Shown here: piece by piece, positions 1-6,303 of the stretch
Position numbering within the stretch: the first letter of the stretch is position 1
Layout: every line of letters begins with the position of its first letter
Source of the DNA: Thermoplasmatota archaeon
Lineage (GTDB): Archaea > Thermoplasmatota > Thermoplasmata > Methanomassiliicoccales > Methanomassiliicoccaceae
Direction: 5' to 3'
DNA length: 6,597 nt
NCBI GenBank assembly: GCA_022709105.1
Contig: JAKIXL010000039.1
Span: 1 to 6,597, forward strand
Notes under the pieces: model-generated
What the model was told of the DNA's origin: nothing
The model's input: the letters and a program-made list of their open reading frames with translations, nothing else
Databases searched by the model: none
Made by a program: the position numbers and the translations under genes

Positions 1-1
1 T

Positions 2-85
2 CCGGGAGGATATTCCTTGGAGACCTGCACCGCCATGGGCGTTGTGGTCGGGGCCATCGCCTACCGCCTCGATGAAGAGAGATAG
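2..85 (+). CDS. 3' end of an unidentified gene (partial)
   Basis: An open frame enters from the left edge and ends at the TAG at 83-85, giving the last 27 residues of a protein. Roughly three quarters of its codons end in G or C, as in the other genes here, and the two other plus-strand frames lack this bias. The tail has a small-residue hydrophobic stretch (AMGVVVGAIAYRL) followed by an acidic and basic end (DEER). That stretch could be a buried helix or strand; it is short for a membrane span. The family cannot be recognised from so little. It is followed by an AT-rich spacer with its own promoter, so it is probably not co-transcribed with the cluster at 233. Confidence 0.5.
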   Translation, partial: PGGYSLETCTAMGVVVGAIAYRLDEER

Positions 86-160
86 GGCACCCTCCATGTC
101 ATTTAGTATTATCGATTTATATTCTCATAATTATCAAAAATAAAAAATCCCAGACTAAGA

Positions 161-168
161 TTTATATC
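161..168 (+). promoter_or_regulatory. Archaeal TATA box of the fibre cluster
   Basis: TTTATATC closely matches the archaeal TATA consensus and lies in an AT-rich spacer between two GC-rich coding regions. Transcription normally starts about 25 nt after the TATA centre, which predicts a start near 190 and a leader of about 43 nt before the ATG at 233. A weaker TATA-like element, TTTATATT at 116-123, could be a second promoter. The start site is inferred. Confidence 0.55.
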
Positions 169-191
169 AAGAAAATTTGTGGTTCTCAATC

Positions 192-219
192 CCAGGAAAC
201 TAGAACGGTCTAGGCCTGG
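192..219 (+). promoter_or_regulatory. Hairpin at the 5' end of the cluster leader
   Basis: CCAGG (192-196) pairs with CCTGG (215-219), and CTAGA (200-204) pairs with TCTAG (209-213). The loop is ACGG (205-208), with an asymmetric internal loop of AAA against G. This makes ten base pairs immediately before the Shine-Dalgarno-like GAGGGAT (222-228). The predicted transcription start near 190 puts the hairpin at the extreme 5' end of the mRNA. It could protect the message, tune translation of the first gene, or act on DNA as an operator, since the inner part is a palindrome. The pairing is seen directly; the role is inferred. Confidence 0.5.
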
Positions 220-232
220 ATGAGGGATCGAA

Positions 233-785
233 ATGTTAAGGAAGAGAGCCACCATTGCAGGAATATTGTTAGTCATGGCCGCCGTGCTCAGCACCGGCGC
301 TATCTATGCGTACTTCAGTGACACCGAGACCAGCAGCGGCAACACGTTCACTGCTGGTACCCTTGACCTCAAGGTCAACGGGGTCGATAATCCGGTATCC
401 TCGTTCACAGTAGGCAACGTTTATCCCGGAGCCAGCGGCTCCGTGTCCGTCACCCTGACCAACTCGGGGACCATCGCCGGCACCCTGACCATGGCCATCG
501 TCTCGGTGGTAAACCTCCCGGGCGTCACAACAGAACCGGAGGCGGCCCTGGGCACCCCTGACAACGGCGAGCTTGGCGCCAACATGCAGATCACCATCTG
601 GGTGGACAGCGACGGGGACGGGACCCTTGATGCTAGCGAGTCCACGAGCGCTCAGCGTAGGCAACCTGGCGGGCGGCGAATCTACCCATGTCGGCATAGC
701 GTACAACGTCCCGACCACCGTTGGCAACGAGATCCAGGGCGACATCTGCACCTTCAGTATCCAGTACACCCTTGTCCAGGCGTGA
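233..785 (+). pseudogene. TasA/camelysin/AbpA-like secreted fibre subunit, frameshifted
   Basis: Candidate structural subunit of a surface fibre or matrix. Residues 1-26 form a SipW-cognate signal peptide: basic LRKR, a hydrophobic core, then Y-A before YFSDTE. Next comes the family hallmark FTAGTLDL (about residues 39-46), the N-terminal strand region that TasA and archaeal AbpA use in polymerisation. A beta-sandwich follows, with PGASGSVSVTLTNSG and an EF-hand-like loop DSDGDGTLDASE at residues 125-136. The frame that starts at ATG 233 loses homology after about 638-650. The family-typical C-terminus (LSVGNLAGGES, then GNEIQGDICTFSIQYTL) continues one frame over and stops at TGA 783-785. 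Relative to an intact gene this is one extra base or two missing bases, and a rejoined product would be about 184 residues. The original frame happens to stay open through the signal peptidase gene to 1303. No slippery heptamer is visible, so a mutation or sequence error is more likely than programmed shifting. GAGGGAT at 222-228 supports the start. Confidence 0.8.
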
Positions 786-808
786 GCCGGACGGCATGGA
801 GAGGTAGG

Positions 809-1303
809 ATGAGGCCACGGCCAGGTCACCTGGGGGCAGCGTTCCTTGCTGTCTTCCTAGCTCTGGCCCTGGCCAGTGTCCTGGCCCCCACCTTCGGGTG
901 GAGGATGGATGTGGTGCAGAGCGGCAGCATGTCCCCGGCCATCGGGGTTGGCGACCTGGTGATCATCTCACCATGCGCCCCCTCGGACGTCCGCGTCGGG
1001 GACGTGGTCTGCTTTCGATCCGAAGGCAGATTGGTCTGTCACCGTGTCGTCTCCATCGACCCGATCGACCAGACCATCCTGACCAAGGGGGACGCCAACG
1101 CGGCCCCGGACCCGCCTGTCCCGTTCGGCGACATGGCGGGAAGGGTGAGCGTCAGCCTGCCCCTCCTCGGACATGCGGTCTCGTTCCTCAAGGGCCCGTT
1201 CGGGTGGGCCCTGATGATATTGCTCGCTCTCTTGGTCACGGTTGCCGGGAGGGAGGACGGTACCGAAGATGGAAAGGCTGAGATGAGGGAGGGGAAGACC
1301 TGA
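809..1303 (+). CDS. sipW: Signal peptidase I, ER/SipW type
   Basis: A 164-residue membrane serine peptidase that removes signal peptides outside the cytoplasmic membrane. Residues 8-27 are an N-terminal transmembrane helix. The catalytic Ser40 lies in SGSMSP. His78 in CHRVV stands where bacterial enzymes have lysine, which marks the ER/archaeal/SipW class. TKGDAN (Asp95) and Asp101 cover the conserved acidic box. A second transmembrane helix spans about residues 131-147, and the C-terminus is charged. ATG 809 is preferred because GGAGAGGT (798-805) precedes it at normal spacing. A GTG at 782, overlapping the TGA of the upstream gene, is a less likely start. The gene sits 23 bp after a SipW-cognate substrate, so a dedicated processing role is likely. 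Archaea also use this family as their general signal peptidase, so the sipW name rests on context. Confidence 0.87.
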   Translation: MRPRPGHLGAAFLAVFLALALASVLAPTFGWRMDVVQSGSMSPAIGVGDLVIISPCAPSDVRVGDVVCFRSEGRLVCHRVVSIDPIDQTILTKGDANAAPDPPVPFGDMAGRVSVSLPLLGHAVSFLKGPFGWALMILLALLVTVAGREDGTEDGKAEMREGKT

Positions 1304-2661
1304 GGCCCTTCAGAGCCTGGGCGTTGGTGTTCGCGCTGTTCGCCGTTGCGATCATGGCCACCAGCGACGTTCACTGCGCACTCGTGGACAGGGAGACCGC
1401 GGCCTCGAACAGCGTAATCGGCTACATCCCCAGCCTGTGGAGGCAAACCTCTCACGCCGATTTCCTGCAGGGAACGGCGGCCGGAACGCAGGTAAGCGAC
1501 GACTCGGACAGCGTCCATCTGAGGGCGCATTACACAGATCCCGGGGTGTATGTCCTGGTCGGCGGACGATCGACCGCCTTCTACCGCTACAACATAACCT
1601 CAGGGATATGGTCCGAGATGGCGCCCATTCCAGCCGCCTTGGCCGACGGCGCGGCGATGGTGTACGACGGCTCGGCACAAGTCTACGCGCTGGCCGGGGG
1701 CTCGAGCAGTGCCCTGTTCCGCTACGATGTCCTGGCCAATACCTGGTCCTTGTTCGCCACGGTACCCGCCAACGTAGGCAAAGGAGGGGACATCACCTGG
1801 GACGGCACCTATTTGTACGTGATGGGAGGAGCATCCGGCCGACAGGTCTGGAGGCTCGACGTGGCGAGCCTGACGTGGCTCCAGATAACGACGGTGCCGG
1901 GAGCCACGGGCACAGGGGCCTCGGTCCTGTACAACAAAGGCTATCTGTACGTAACCAAGGGAGACGGCACCAAGACCTTCTGGAGGTACGATCTGAGGTC
2001 AGGCAGGTGGGCAGCGATGGCGAATGCCGGGGGCAAGATCGGGGCCGGATCGGACCTGATCGCCGGCCCGAGAGGCGCACTGTACGTTCTGCAGGGGAAC
2101 AACGGAAGGCAATTGGCCTCGTACGACGCCACTGTCAATGCCTGGTCCCGTCTGTCCAACCTACCCAATGCCGTGAGCTATGGCGGCGGCCTCACCTACG
2201 GGGGCTCAGACATCATCTACTCCATCAACGGCAACGACCAGAGATACTTCCACTCGTTCAACAGGACGCTCAATTCATGGACCCGGCTGGCCATGGTGCC
2301 TTCCGCAGTGAGCGACGGCGGGTGCTTGGTATACGTGCCTCCGGTGCCGATAGATTTCCCACCGTCGGGAACACTGACCTCGGCAACCTTCGACTCCGGG
2401 CAGGCCGGGACGAGATACGTCCATGCATTCTGGGACCGGACGGTGCAGCCAGAGACCTTGGTGAAGATCGAAGTTCGGGCGTCGGACTCGTTGTCCGAAG
2501 GCTCCCCCGCCGCTGAATGGAGGTCCCTGGGGACGGGAACATCAGGGGCTATGGACAACCTCACCGGCAGGTATGTGCAGTGGAGGGCCACCCTTACCAC
2601 CTCGGACGCTTCCATGACCCCGGAGCTGCAGGAGGTGAGGATATACTATTACCACGTTTAG
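1300..2661 (+). CDS. Secreted kelch beta-propeller protein
   Basis: About 453 residues, extracytoplasmic. A hydrophobic N-terminus (AWALVFALFAVAIM) looks like a signal peptide. From about 1540 to 2337 there are six kelch-type repeats of roughly 45 residues, each with a YVLxGG-like strand and a later RYD...W motif (FYRYN, LFRYDVLANTW, VWRLDVASLTW, FWRYDLRSGRW, LASYDATVNAW, FHSFNRTLNSW). The C-terminal region (about 2350-2658) is a beta-sandwich with SATFDSG, IEVRASDS, GRYVQWRATL and LQEVRIYYY. Sequons NIT, NRT and NLT are consistent with a secreted glycoprotein. No C-terminal anchor is visible, so it is probably retained by partners. Start: GGGAGGGG (1287-1294) is spaced for CTG 1300, which overlaps the signal peptidase stop as CTGA and keeps two arginines in the signal peptide. 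TTG 1324 and GTG 1327 are conventional alternatives, but they lie 29 nt or more from the Shine-Dalgarno and lose the basic residues. The ligand is unknown. Confidence 0.85.
   Translation: MRPFRAWALVFALFAVAIMATSDVHCALVDRETAASNSVIGYIPSLWRQTSHADFLQGTAAGTQVSDDSDSVHLRAHYTDPGVYVLVGGRSTAFYRYNITSGIWSEMAPIPAALADGAAMVYDGSAQVYALAGGSSSALFRYDVLANTWSLFATVPANVGKGGDITWDGTYLYVMGGASGRQVWRLDVASLTWLQITTVPGATGTGASVLYNKGYLYVTKGDGTKTFWRYDLRSGRWAAMANAGGKIGAGSDLIAGPRGALYVLQGNNGRQLASYDATVNAWSRLSNLPNAVSYGGGLTYGGSDIIYSINGNDQRYFHSFNRTLNSWTRLAMVPSAVSDGGCLVYVPPVPIDFPPSGTLTSATFDSGQAGTRYVHAFWDRTVQPETLVKIEVRASDSLSEGSPAAEWRSLGTGTSGAMDNLTGRYVQWRATLTTSDASMTPELQEVRIYYYHV
2631..2638 (+). promoter_or_regulatory. Strong Shine-Dalgarno without a standard start codon
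   Basis: GGAGGTGA is a full-strength match to the 16S rRNA 3' end, inside the last codons of the kelch gene. The only in-frame codons at suitable spacing are ATA 2643, CTA 2646 and TTA 2649. Translation from there gives a textbook signal peptide, so initiation near 2643 is favoured despite the odd codon. The match could be a chance product of kelch codons (CAG GAG GTG AGG). Confidence 0.5.
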
Positions 2662-4214
2662 GCGCTGCTATCGCGCTCAGCTTCATTTTACTGCTGCCTA
2701 TTGCCTCGCAGCCGGTCCAAGGGGCCGGGGCGCCCATCGATCTGGTCATGGGCGAGCGGGGGGGCCTGCCGTGGGCCATCGAGAACATCAGGCCGGGAGA
2801 CAGGGGGAGCGAGAGCACGGTGATCAGCAACGTGGGGAGCGGGACAGGTTATCTGAGGATATGGATCAGCGGCATCGAAGGAACCGACCGCGGCGGGGAC
2901 GGAGCGGCGCTGGCCAAGTACATGAGGTTCTCACTGGTCTCGGACGGCCTCACCACCACAATGGCCATCGACCGTTTCCCCGCCTCTCCCACCGATCGCG
3001 GGCAGCTTGTCATCGGACCGATAGCTCCCGGCAGTTCGACCTCCCTTAGGTGGACCTGGGAGTTCACCGACACCGGGGACGACCAGAACGACGCGCAAGG
3101 AGACGGACTGAGCTTCAGCATCAGCTACATGCTCACCGATGCGCCCCCGCCGGCCGCGGCCTACAAGTACGTTGCAGTGGACCTATTTGGCTGGCAGAAC
3201 GTGGTGGAGACCGACAGCGCAGGGGTGGCGCAGCATGACGTCGATGCGGTGGACCCTCTTGGGATACACCATCTCAAGATCCTAGCAGGCACCAGGATGA
3301 TCGATGAGGAAGGCACGGTCCCCGCCCGCATAGTGCTTTCGGTCGCTGGGCACGATGGCGGCGCTGCCGGGCCGGCAGGGGCCGTAGCGGTCTCCCCTGC
3401 GTACGTTCTGCAGGGCTTCCTCGCCGACGGTTCGGAGGCAAACCTCACCTTCTCGGCGCCGGTGATCGTCATGATCGGTGTCAACGCCTCGATCGTGCCC
3501 GCTGGCTACCTGCCCATGGGGGTCCATGCGCTAAACGGCGACCGGTGGACCCGCCTGCCATCCGCAGGCCTTGAGATCTCCCGCTGGTCGGCCGCCGGGG
3601 CTATTCAGCGTAGCGGCGTACTGACAGTGTTCGCCGCCCCGGTGATGGGCGACAGCGGCGCGCTGCACGTCACCGATATGGTCGTACGGCCAGACACCAG
3701 GAAGAACGGATGGCCAGTGGCCATTTCCACGACCATCGGACGCTCGATCGAAGTGACCGCCCAGATTATCTGCGGAGGGAACTCTTCTGGCATATGGACG
3801 GTGGAGCTGGCCATCGACGGCGTGGTGGGCAGCTCGGCCTTGCTGGTCATGGAGCCGGGGGAGCCATCGACGGTGGTCCTGACCGCATCGGGGATCGGGG
3901 ACGGCGAGCATACGGTTACGCTCCTCGATCGCTCCATGGTCTTCCGCGCCGGGACATATGTCGACTGGGCGCTCATAATAATATCCAATATCACGGTGTT
4001 CTCCTCGCTGCTGATCGTCAGGCAGCGGCACCTCGTGCGCCATCCCCACAGTTCCGGCGGAGAGGCACCGCAGAAGGATGAGGTACCACTCGGGACGACG
4101 TCAGAGAGGCCCGAGGCGGCCGATCTCCAGATCGTCGAATCCATAGGAGAAGTCTGGGAGGCCAGGCGGACCGCGGAGCAGGTGGTGGAGCGCCGGCTCC
4201 GCGAGCGGCCGTAG
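2643..4214 (+). CDS. Membrane-anchored TasA-like/CARDB-like surface protein
   Basis: About 523 residues, reading from 2643. A signal peptide (LLPRLGAAIALSFILLLPIA) is followed by a TasA/camelysin-like domain (about residues 30-170) with PWAIENIRPGDRG, VISNVGSGTGYLRIWI, LRWTWEF and QGDGLSFSISYML. The last motif resembles the end of the first gene. A beta-rich domain (about 176-330) runs from LKILAGTRMIDEEG to GVLTVFA and resembles the ZU5/PGF-pre-PGF-like modules of archaeal surface proteins. A CARDB/Ig-like domain (about 340-438) contains GIWTVELAIDGVV. One transmembrane helix (about 440-459, DWALIIISNITVFSSLLIV) and a charged 64-residue cytoplasmic tail follow. Sequons NLT, NAS and NSS lie outside the membrane. 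The product may anchor or nucleate fibres, by analogy with TapA; this is inference. Start: GGAGGTGA (2631-2638) sits just before ATA 2643, and no ATG, GTG or TTG is near. In-frame GTG 2580 or ATG 2517 would add a hydrophilic extension inside the kelch gene. Confidence 0.75.
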   Translation: MLLPRLGAAIALSFILLLPIASQPVQGAGAPIDLVMGERGGLPWAIENIRPGDRGSESTVISNVGSGTGYLRIWISGIEGTDRGGDGAALAKYMRFSLVSDGLTTTMAIDRFPASPTDRGQLVIGPIAPGSSTSLRWTWEFTDTGDDQNDAQGDGLSFSISYMLTDAPPPAAAYKYVAVDLFGWQNVVETDSAGVAQHDVDAVDPLGIHHLKILAGTRMIDEEGTVPARIVLSVAGHDGGAAGPAGAVAVSPAYVLQGFLADGSEANLTFSAPVIVMIGVNASIVPAGYLPMGVHALNGDRWTRLPSAGLEISRWSAAGAIQRSGVLTVFAAPVMGDSGALHVTDMVVRPDTRKNGWPVAISTTIGRSIEVTAQIICGGNSSGIWTVELAIDGVVGSSALLVMEPGEPSTVVLTASGIGDGEHTVTLLDRSMVFRAGTYVDWALIIISNITVFSSLLIVRQRHLVRHPHSSGGEAPQKDEVPLGTTSERPEAADLQIVESIGEVWEARRTAEQVVERRLRERP

Positions 4215-4235
4215 GCGGGGCAAGAAGGTGAGGGC

Positions 4236-5267
4236 TCAGTACCTCTCGTATCTTAGGCCCAGCGAGGGCACGGTGACGCCGCCGCCCTCGACCGCTCGGC
4301 CGACGATCCTGGCGCCCTCGCCGTAGATGGAAACGGCCTTGCGGGCCTCCTCAGGGGGGCAGACCAGGGCGAAGCCCAAGCCCATGTTGAACGTCTGGTA
4401 CATCTCTGATGGCTCCACCGACCCAAGGTCCCCCAGGACCTTGAACACCGGAGGGACGGGCATGGGGTCGTCTATCGTAATCCCCACTCCTTGCCGCAGT
4501 CTAAGGAAGTTACGCAGGCCTCCGCCGGTGACATCGATCATTCCATGCACCCGGCACTCCCTGGCGATGCGCAGGACCTTACGTACGTAGATCTCGGTTG
4601 GCGTCAGAAGCTCAAGGCCGATGCTCCGACCGAGCTTGGGGAACTTCTCTTCAAGGTCGACCTCGTTCCTCTCCAGCACCTTGCGCGCCAAGGTAAGCCC
4701 GTTGGAGTGCACGCCCGATGAGGGCAGGCCCACCACGACATCGCCCACCGCGACCTTGGAGCCGTCGATGATGCGATCCTTGGGCACCATGCCCAGGCAG
4801 GAGCCGGAGAGGTCGACCTCCTTCATGATCTCCGGCAGAACCGCCACCTCGCCGCCCACCAGGTCGCAGTCCGCCAGCTCGCATCCCTTATCTAGGCCGA
4901 TGCCGATCTGCTCCATCATCGCCGGCCTGGGCTCGTCGACCGCCAGGTAGTCGACGAAGGCGATGGGCTCCGCCCCCACGCATATGGTGTCGTTCACGTT
5001 CATGGCCACGCAGTCGATGCCCACGGTGTCCCACTTGTTCAGGGCCTTGGCGATGAGGAGCTTGGTGCCCACACCGTCGGTGCACAGCGTGAGCGCGACG
5101 TCCCCGAAGTCGATGAGCCCGGTGAACTGTCCCGGGAGATCGATCATCCTCACCTTTCCGGAGCGCCGGTAGGTGAGCTGCTTCACCAGGGCCTGGATGG
5201 CATGGGACTTGGCGTCGATATTCACGCCCGCCTGGGCGTAGGTCATGGGCTTTCTGATGCAGGACAT
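4236..5267 (-). CDS. purM: Phosphoribosylformylglycinamidine cyclo-ligase (AIR synthetase)
   Basis: Cytosolic enzyme of de novo purine synthesis; it closes the imidazole ring of formylglycinamidine ribonucleotide with ATP to give aminoimidazole ribonucleotide. The 343 residues match the usual family length (about 345). Family motifs in order: MTYAQAGVNID (8-18), CTDGVGTKLL (62-71), GIDCVAMNVND and GAEPIAFVDY (83-107), DLVGGEVAVLPE (135-146), GLPSSGVHSNGLTLARK (180-196), LLTPTEIYV, DVTGGG and YQTFNMGLGF. ATG 5267 is chosen because GGTAGAGGTC precedes it by three bases on the minus strand. A second ATG at 5246 (MTYAQAG) matches the usual family N-terminus and is a fallback. The gene is convergent with the fibre cluster, 21 bp apart. 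Two motif changes, TGGG preceded by Asp-Val rather than His-Ile and GGEVAVLPE rather than GGETAEMPG, look like lineage variation rather than loss of function. Confidence 0.95.
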   Translation of the reverse strand: MSCIRKPMTYAQAGVNIDAKSHAIQALVKQLTYRRSGKVRMIDLPGQFTGLIDFGDVALTLCTDGVGTKLLIAKALNKWDTVGIDCVAMNVNDTICVGAEPIAFVDYLAVDEPRPAMMEQIGIGLDKGCELADCDLVGGEVAVLPEIMKEVDLSGSCLGMVPKDRIIDGSKVAVGDVVVGLPSSGVHSNGLTLARKVLERNEVDLEEKFPKLGRSIGLELLTPTEIYVRKVLRIARECRVHGMIDVTGGGLRNFLRLRQGVGITIDDPMPVPPVFKVLGDLGSVEPSEMYQTFNMGLGFALVCPPEEARKAVSIYGEGARIVGRAVEGGGVTVPSLGLRYERY

Positions 5268-5320
5268 GTTGACCTCTACCGTATCCTCTCCTCACCTTCA
5301 AATTATTTCTCGGGTCAAGC

Positions 5321-5375
5321 CGTCCTAGCGGCGTCCGCCGTACCCGCTAGCGCCTAGCCATCAGGACGACGTCCT
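5321..5375. repeat. Cluster of overlapping short inverted repeats
   Basis: Dyads seen here: CGTCCT (5321-5326) with AGGACG (5363-5368); CTAGCGG (5325-5331) with CCGCTAG (5344-5350); CGGCG-TC-CGCCG (5329-5340); CGCTAGCG (5345-5352); and AGGAC-GAC-GTCCT (5363-5375). CTAG, often rare in prokaryotic genomes, occurs three times. The cluster lies just upstream of the purM promoter on its strand. It could be an operator array or a folded RNA; nothing settles which. Confidence 0.45.
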
Positions 5376-5550
5376 CGGAGGCCGCCCCATCTGCAGAGCG
5401 AACGGGCATCAATGGTCATAGAGAGAAATGCGTTCTCCGCTCACCACATGGTCCCATGCACATAGGCTCCATCGTCCCTTTTGGGACCTGCGGGCTCGCC
5501 GAGGGGTTCGGGAAGAGCGGCAGATGCCGCGAGGCCGTGAAGGCCTTGGT

Positions 5551-5566
5551 GGGGAAAGTTTAAGCC
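5551..5566 (+). promoter_or_regulatory. BRE and TATA box of rlmE, leaderless start
   Basis: GGGGAAAG followed by TTTAAGCC has the purine-rich BRE plus TATA arrangement. The TATA centre (about 5562) lies 26 nt before ATG 5588, so the transcript probably begins at or next to the start codon. No Shine-Dalgarno precedes ATG 5588, as expected for a leaderless gene. This favours 5588 over an in-frame GTG at 5567, which overlaps the promoter. Confidence 0.6.
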
Positions 5567-5587
5567 GTGGGTTGGAATAGAGCACCC

Positions 5588-6229
5588 ATGGGCAAGCGCT
5601 GGCTCAACGAGCGGAGGCAGGACTTCTATTACCGCAAGGCCAAGCAGCTCAACTATCGCTCCCGCGCGTCGTTCAAGCTCCACCAGATAAACGAGAGGTT
5701 TGGGATCTTCCGGCCGGGCATGGCGGTCGTGGACCTCGGCGCTGCGCCGGGAGGATGGCTCCAGATCGCCAAGGAGAGGGTGGGGCCCCAGGGCAAGGTG
5801 GTGGGGGTCGACCTGCAGCACATAGCCCCCCTCGAAGGGGTGGAAACGATCAGGGGCGACATGACCAAGCCGGAGACGGTGCAGGAGCTCATGTCCCTGC
5901 TGGAGGGCAAGGCCGACGTGGTCATCTCGGACATGTCGCCGAACATCAGCGGCAACTACTCTATCGATCACGCCCGCTCGGTGGACCTTTGCCATCATGC
6001 CCTGGAGTTTGCCCGTCGGACCTTGAGGCCAGGAGGATCGCTGGTGATGAAGGTCTTCGAGGGGGACATGCTGAACGATCTGCTTACCGACATCCGCCGG
6101 AGCTTCGGCTCGGTGCGCCTGCACGGGCCCAAGGCATCACGCTCCAGCAGCTCGGAGATCTACATCGTGGCCAAGGGCTACAAGGAAGGCGGGTCGTCAC
6201 AGGCCGGCGCGCCGGGCCCCCTGGATTAA
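5588..6229 (+). CDS. rlmE: 23S rRNA (uridine-2'-O-)-methyltransferase, RlmE/FtsJ family
   Basis: A 213-residue SAM-dependent enzyme that 2'-O-methylates a uridine of 23S rRNA in the large subunit. The N-terminus (MGKRWLNERRQDFYYRKAK) matches the family. The K-D-K-E catalytic tetrad is complete: Lys30 in YRSRASFKL, Asp115 in SDMSPN, Lys155 in MKVFEG and Glu190 in SSEIYIV. The SAM-binding loop is DLGAAPGGW (49-57), and Asp75 ends motif II (VGVDLQ). The core ends near residue 199, and a short Gly/Ala/Pro tail follows. Length is normal for the family. The gene stands alone, divergent from purM, with its own promoter. Archaeal FtsJ proteins can differ in their exact target nucleotide, so the family is more certain than the site. 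Confidence 0.94.
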   Translation: MGKRWLNERRQDFYYRKAKQLNYRSRASFKLHQINERFGIFRPGMAVVDLGAAPGGWLQIAKERVGPQGKVVGVDLQHIAPLEGVETIRGDMTKPETVQELMSLLEGKADVVISDMSPNISGNYSIDHARSVDLCHHALEFARRTLRPGGSLVMKVFEGDMLNDLLTDIRRSFGSVRLHGPKASRSSSSEIYIVAKGYKEGGSSQAGAPGPLD

Positions 6230-6303
6230 TATCTATCGTAGAAATCAAAATTGATTGCCGGCCCTGCTCCTTTTAATACCTACCAGGGCGCTCAAGGTCA
6301 TTA

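Larger units (their letters stand above)
5268..5587. other. 320-bp divergent spacer between purM and rlmE
   Basis: Contains the promoters of both flanking genes. For purM, an AT-rich patch at 5300-5309 reads AGAAATAATT on the minus strand; a start about 25 nt downstream would leave a leader of only about 12 nt, holding GGTAGAGGTC. The middle (5321-5375) is dense in overlapping inverted repeats. Further right there is a small hairpin, GTCCC-TTTT-GGGAC (5474-5487). I see no tRNA T-loop motif and no convincing gene. A 35-codon ATG frame at 5456-5563 lacks supporting signals. Confidence 0.6.

Noticed and set aside
638..651. Programmed ribosomal frameshifting in the fibre-subunit gene
   Set aside because: There is no slippery repeat, rare-codon stop or obvious downstream structure at the crossover. 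A mutation or sequencing indel is simpler.
269..829. 186-codon minus-strand frame across the fibre-subunit gene
   Set aside because: It is a shadow of the plus-strand gene with no motif, and it crosses the start of the peptidase gene.
233..1303. A single 356-residue protein fusing a TasA-like domain to a signal peptidase
   Set aside because: The middle third is low-complexity Arg/His/Pro sequence, while the expected TasA C-terminus lies in another frame there. The peptidase also has its own Shine-Dalgarno and ATG.
1370..1382. Possible lipobox (D-V-H-C) at the end of the kelch signal peptide
   Set aside because: The residues before the cysteine do not fit the lipobox pattern, so a lipoprotein anchor is not supported.
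5456..5563. 35-codon plus-strand frame (MHIGSIVPFG...) before rlmE
   Set aside because: It has no clear promoter or ribosome site, it runs into the rlmE TATA box, and it has no recognisable motif.
5441..6124. 227-codon minus-strand open frame opposite rlmE
   Set aside because: It is antisense to a complete methyltransferase with all its motifs and shows no domain of its own. Long antisense frames are common in high-GC genes.
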